From an uncultured Ruminococcus sp. (lineage in GTDB: Bacteria; Bacillota; Clostridia; Oscillospirales; Acutalibacteraceae), in contig USJJ01000072.1 in assembly GCA_900554995.1 (NCBI GenBank), forward strand, positions 1 to 6,749: a DNA stretch of 6,749 bases, read 5' to 3'. The position numbers and the translations under genes are program-made. A model generated the notes under the pieces. That model had not been told where the DNA came from. It searched no databases and worked only from the letters and a program-made list of their open reading frames with translations. The stretch's first letter is position 1. Every line of letters starts with the position of its first letter. Shown here one piece after another: positions 4,911 to 6,749 of the stretch.

Positions 4911-6749
4911 ATCTCAAATGAATTGTGTCAAAGAATGAATTTTTAATTTTACTGATGAGGGTTGAAATCAAAATACAGATTACGCAAACGCCGACATCCG
5001 CAAATACTGCAAGCCATACAGGAGCATAGCCTGCCGCCCCGAGAATCAAAACTATCATCTTGATCGCAATTGCGAAAATGATATTGAAGTGAACAATATT
5101 AACCGTTCTCTTGAAAAGTCTGTGAGCAGGGGCGAGTTTGTCGAGCCTGTCATTTGCAAGAATGACGTCAGCCGCTTCGCTTGCCGCCTGGGTTCCGAGA
5201 CCCATTGCAACGCCTGCATCCGCAGACGCAAGAACCGGGGCGTCGTTGATTCCGTCGCCGACATAAACAACCTTGCCATACTCGTTCTTGATTTCCTCAA
5301 GGTGACTGAGCTTCTCTTCAGGAAGAAGATTGCAGTAATACTCATCAAGATTTATTGCCTTTGCAACCTCATCGGAGGCGGTCTCGTTATCGCCTGTCAG
5401 CATTATGATATGCTCAACACCCTGGTCACGAAGTTGTTCAATCATATCTTCAACGCCTTTTCTGAGTGAGCTTCTAAGTGTGATTGTACCAATAATTTTT
5501 CCGTCAAGAACCACACAAACGTCGCCATCCGTATAGTCCGGAGTTTCAACGCCTTCTGTTTCAAGGAGACGCCTACCGCCGCAGAGAATCCTCCTGCCGT
5601 CGAAGTCAACGCTTGTGCCTCCACCCGCGACCTCACGGAAATCCCTGAGATATTTTTCATCAATCGGTGGAGCCGCACTTACAATACTCTTTGCTATCGG
5701 GTGCGATGAATAATATTCAGCCGCCGCCGCAAGAGTAAGAATTTGCTCCTCGGAAAAAGCACTCATTGATGTGATCTTGCTTACTTCGAAATTGCCCGTT
5801 GTCAGCGTGCCCGTTTTATCAAATACGAATGCTTTTGCCTTTGCGAATGCCTCGATGAAAATTGAACCCTTGACGATAATGCCGTCCTTTGCCGCTGCGC
5901 CGATTCCTGTATAAAATCCGAGGGGAATCGAAATTACAATAGCGCACGGACACGAGGCAACAAGGAAAACGAGAGCCCTCTTGATCCACGACGCAACATC
6001 TTTTGTCACAATCGAACCGATGATTGCCAATGCAAATGCAACAACAACGACAACCGGTGTATAATACTTTGCAAATCTCGTGATAAATTTCTGAACATTA
6101 CCCTTTTTTTCGGTTGCGTCCTCAACCATTTTGACAATTCTTGATGCGGTTGAGTTTCCAAAAAGCTCTGTCGTAACAACCGTAACGCTGTCTTTTCCGT
6201 TAACCATGCCGCTCTTGACCTCAACGCCCTTACCGAGCGTTATGGGGAGACTTTCGCCTGTGATTGCAGAGGCGTCGGCGGTCGAAATACCGGATTCGAC
6301 AACTCCGTCGATCGGGAAGCGCTCATAAGGAAGAACGTTGATTTTTGATCCGATAGGAACGTCGGCGGCATCAATCTTTTTCGTTGTGCCGTCGGGAAGA
6401 ATAAGATGGGCATAGTCCTGTTGAATTTTAGCAACGGAATCAATCGCCTTGCGGCTGTTTTCAACCGCTTTGTCCTCAATTATTTCACCGATTCGGTAAA
6501 GGATCGCAACAAGCGCCGCATCTCTGAGCTCACCGATACAGCAAGCAGCGATAACGGAAATAAGCATCAGCTCGATCTCGGTAAATCGCTTTGCCTTGAT
6601 GTCGCCGTAAGCCTTGAAAACGAGGGGGTATGCCGCAAGAACAACGGCAATGATCCCGATAATTGTCTGTGCAACGGGAAAGGCTTTGAGGAACAGACCA
6701 ACAATTACAAGCACGACCGAAACGCCGAGCAAGAAAAGAGAGAGCTTTG
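4909..6749 (-). CDS. P1B-2 type heavy-metal (Zn/Cd/Pb) efflux ATPase, N-terminus outside window
   Basis: Integral membrane P-type ATPase that exports divalent soft-metal ions using ATP. The frame is open to the right window edge. Counting from the TTG at 6732, which is only an internal codon, all family motifs appear in order. TGES (158-161) is in the actuator domain. CPC (261-263, in ASCPCAIVISIPLGF) is the metal-binding motif in a transmembrane helix. DKTGT (305-309) contains the phosphorylated aspartate. SHP (343-345) is the nucleotide-domain His-Pro. TGD (446-448) and GDGIND (492-497) are the hinge motifs. The last two membrane helices carry a lysine (558) and an aspartate (579, LAVFADVG), which together mark the P1B-2 Zn/Cd/Pb subgroup (CadA/ZntA) rather than copper pumps. 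All catalytic residues are intact. The first helices and any N-terminal metal-binding domain lie beyond 6749, so metal preference cannot be refined and no promoter is visible. The stop TAA is at 4909-4911. Confidence 0.95.
   Translation of the reverse strand, partial: KLSLFLLGVSVVLVIVGLFLKAFPVAQTIIGIIAVVLAAYPLVFKAYGDIKAKRFTEIELMLISVIAACCIGELRDAALVAILYRIGEIIEDKAVENSRKAIDSVAKIQQDYAHLILPDGTTKKIDAADVPIGSKINVLPYERFPIDGVVESGISTADASAITGESLPITLGKGVEVKSGMVNGKDSVTVVTTELFGNSTASRIVKMVEDATEKKGNVQKFITRFAKYYTPVVVVVAFALAIIGSIVTKDVASWIKRALVFLVASCPCAIVISIPLGFYTGIGAAAKDGIIVKGSIFIEAFAKAKAFVFDKTGTLTTGNFEVSKITSMSAFSEEQILTLAAAAEYYSSHPIAKSIVSAAPPIDEKYLRDFREVAGGGTSVDFDGRRILCGGRRLLETEGVETPDYTDGDVCVVLDGKIIGTITLRSSLRKGVEDMIEQLRDQGVEHIIMLTGDNETASDEVAKAINLDEYYCNLLPEEKLSHLEEIKNEYGKVVYVGDGINDAPVLASADAGVAMGLGTQAASEAADVILANDRLDKLAPAHRLFKRTVNIVHFNIIFAIAIKMIVLILGAAGYAPVWLAVFADVGVCVICILISTLISKIKNSFFDTIHLR

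Noticed and set aside
6730..6732. TTG at 6732 as the true start of the metal ATPase
   Set aside because: The frame stays open to the window edge with membrane-type residues (KLSLFL) before it, and the family needs more N-terminal sequence.

Overview
The window looks like chromosome of a gut-type anaerobic Firmicute (class Clostridia, probably Oscillospiraceae/Ruminococcaceae). The reasons are a T-box leader in front of ileS, a type-2 (eukaryote-like) isoleucyl-tRNA synthetase, strong AGGAGG ribosome-binding sites, sigma-A style promoters and moderate GC. This placement is by family recognition only; no search was run.

Layout. (1) 1-1604, minus strand: the first 534 codons of ileS, cut by the window edge. 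(2) 1605-1911: a complete tRNA-Ile-sensing T-box leader for ileS with promoter, AUC specifier, UGGU bulge and terminator. (3) 1912-2106: AT-rich spacer with nothing I can support as a gene. (4) 2107-4101, plus strand: a consensus-like promoter, a ~125-nt structured leader of no class I recognise, a 594-codon secreted-protein gene with a strong Shine-Dalgarno sequence, and a strong terminator. (5) 4167-4906: a compact accessory module bracketed by two hairpin terminators. A zinc-ribbon/TM2 membrane-protein gene (minus) and a Cro/C1-type HTH regulator gene (plus) diverge from a perfect 29-bp palindrome. Both genes carry a reading-frame break near the 5' end. (6) 4909-6749, minus strand: most of a P1B-2 (Zn/Cd/Pb) efflux ATPase, running off the right edge.

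How it fits together. ileS is under classical amino-acid control. The secreted-protein gene is an independent transcription unit with codon use suggesting high expression, and its leader may control translation because one CCUC segment can pair either with the 5' end of the transcript or with the Shine-Dalgarno sequence. The HTH/TM2 pair looks like an autoregulated divergent module, possibly decaying. The metal ATPase is convergent with it and shares its bidirectional terminator.

The most interesting points are the unclassified leader of the secreted-protein gene, the palindrome between two frame-broken genes, and an abrupt change of codon use inside ileS. I did not find a clear new multi-gene defence or biosynthetic system.
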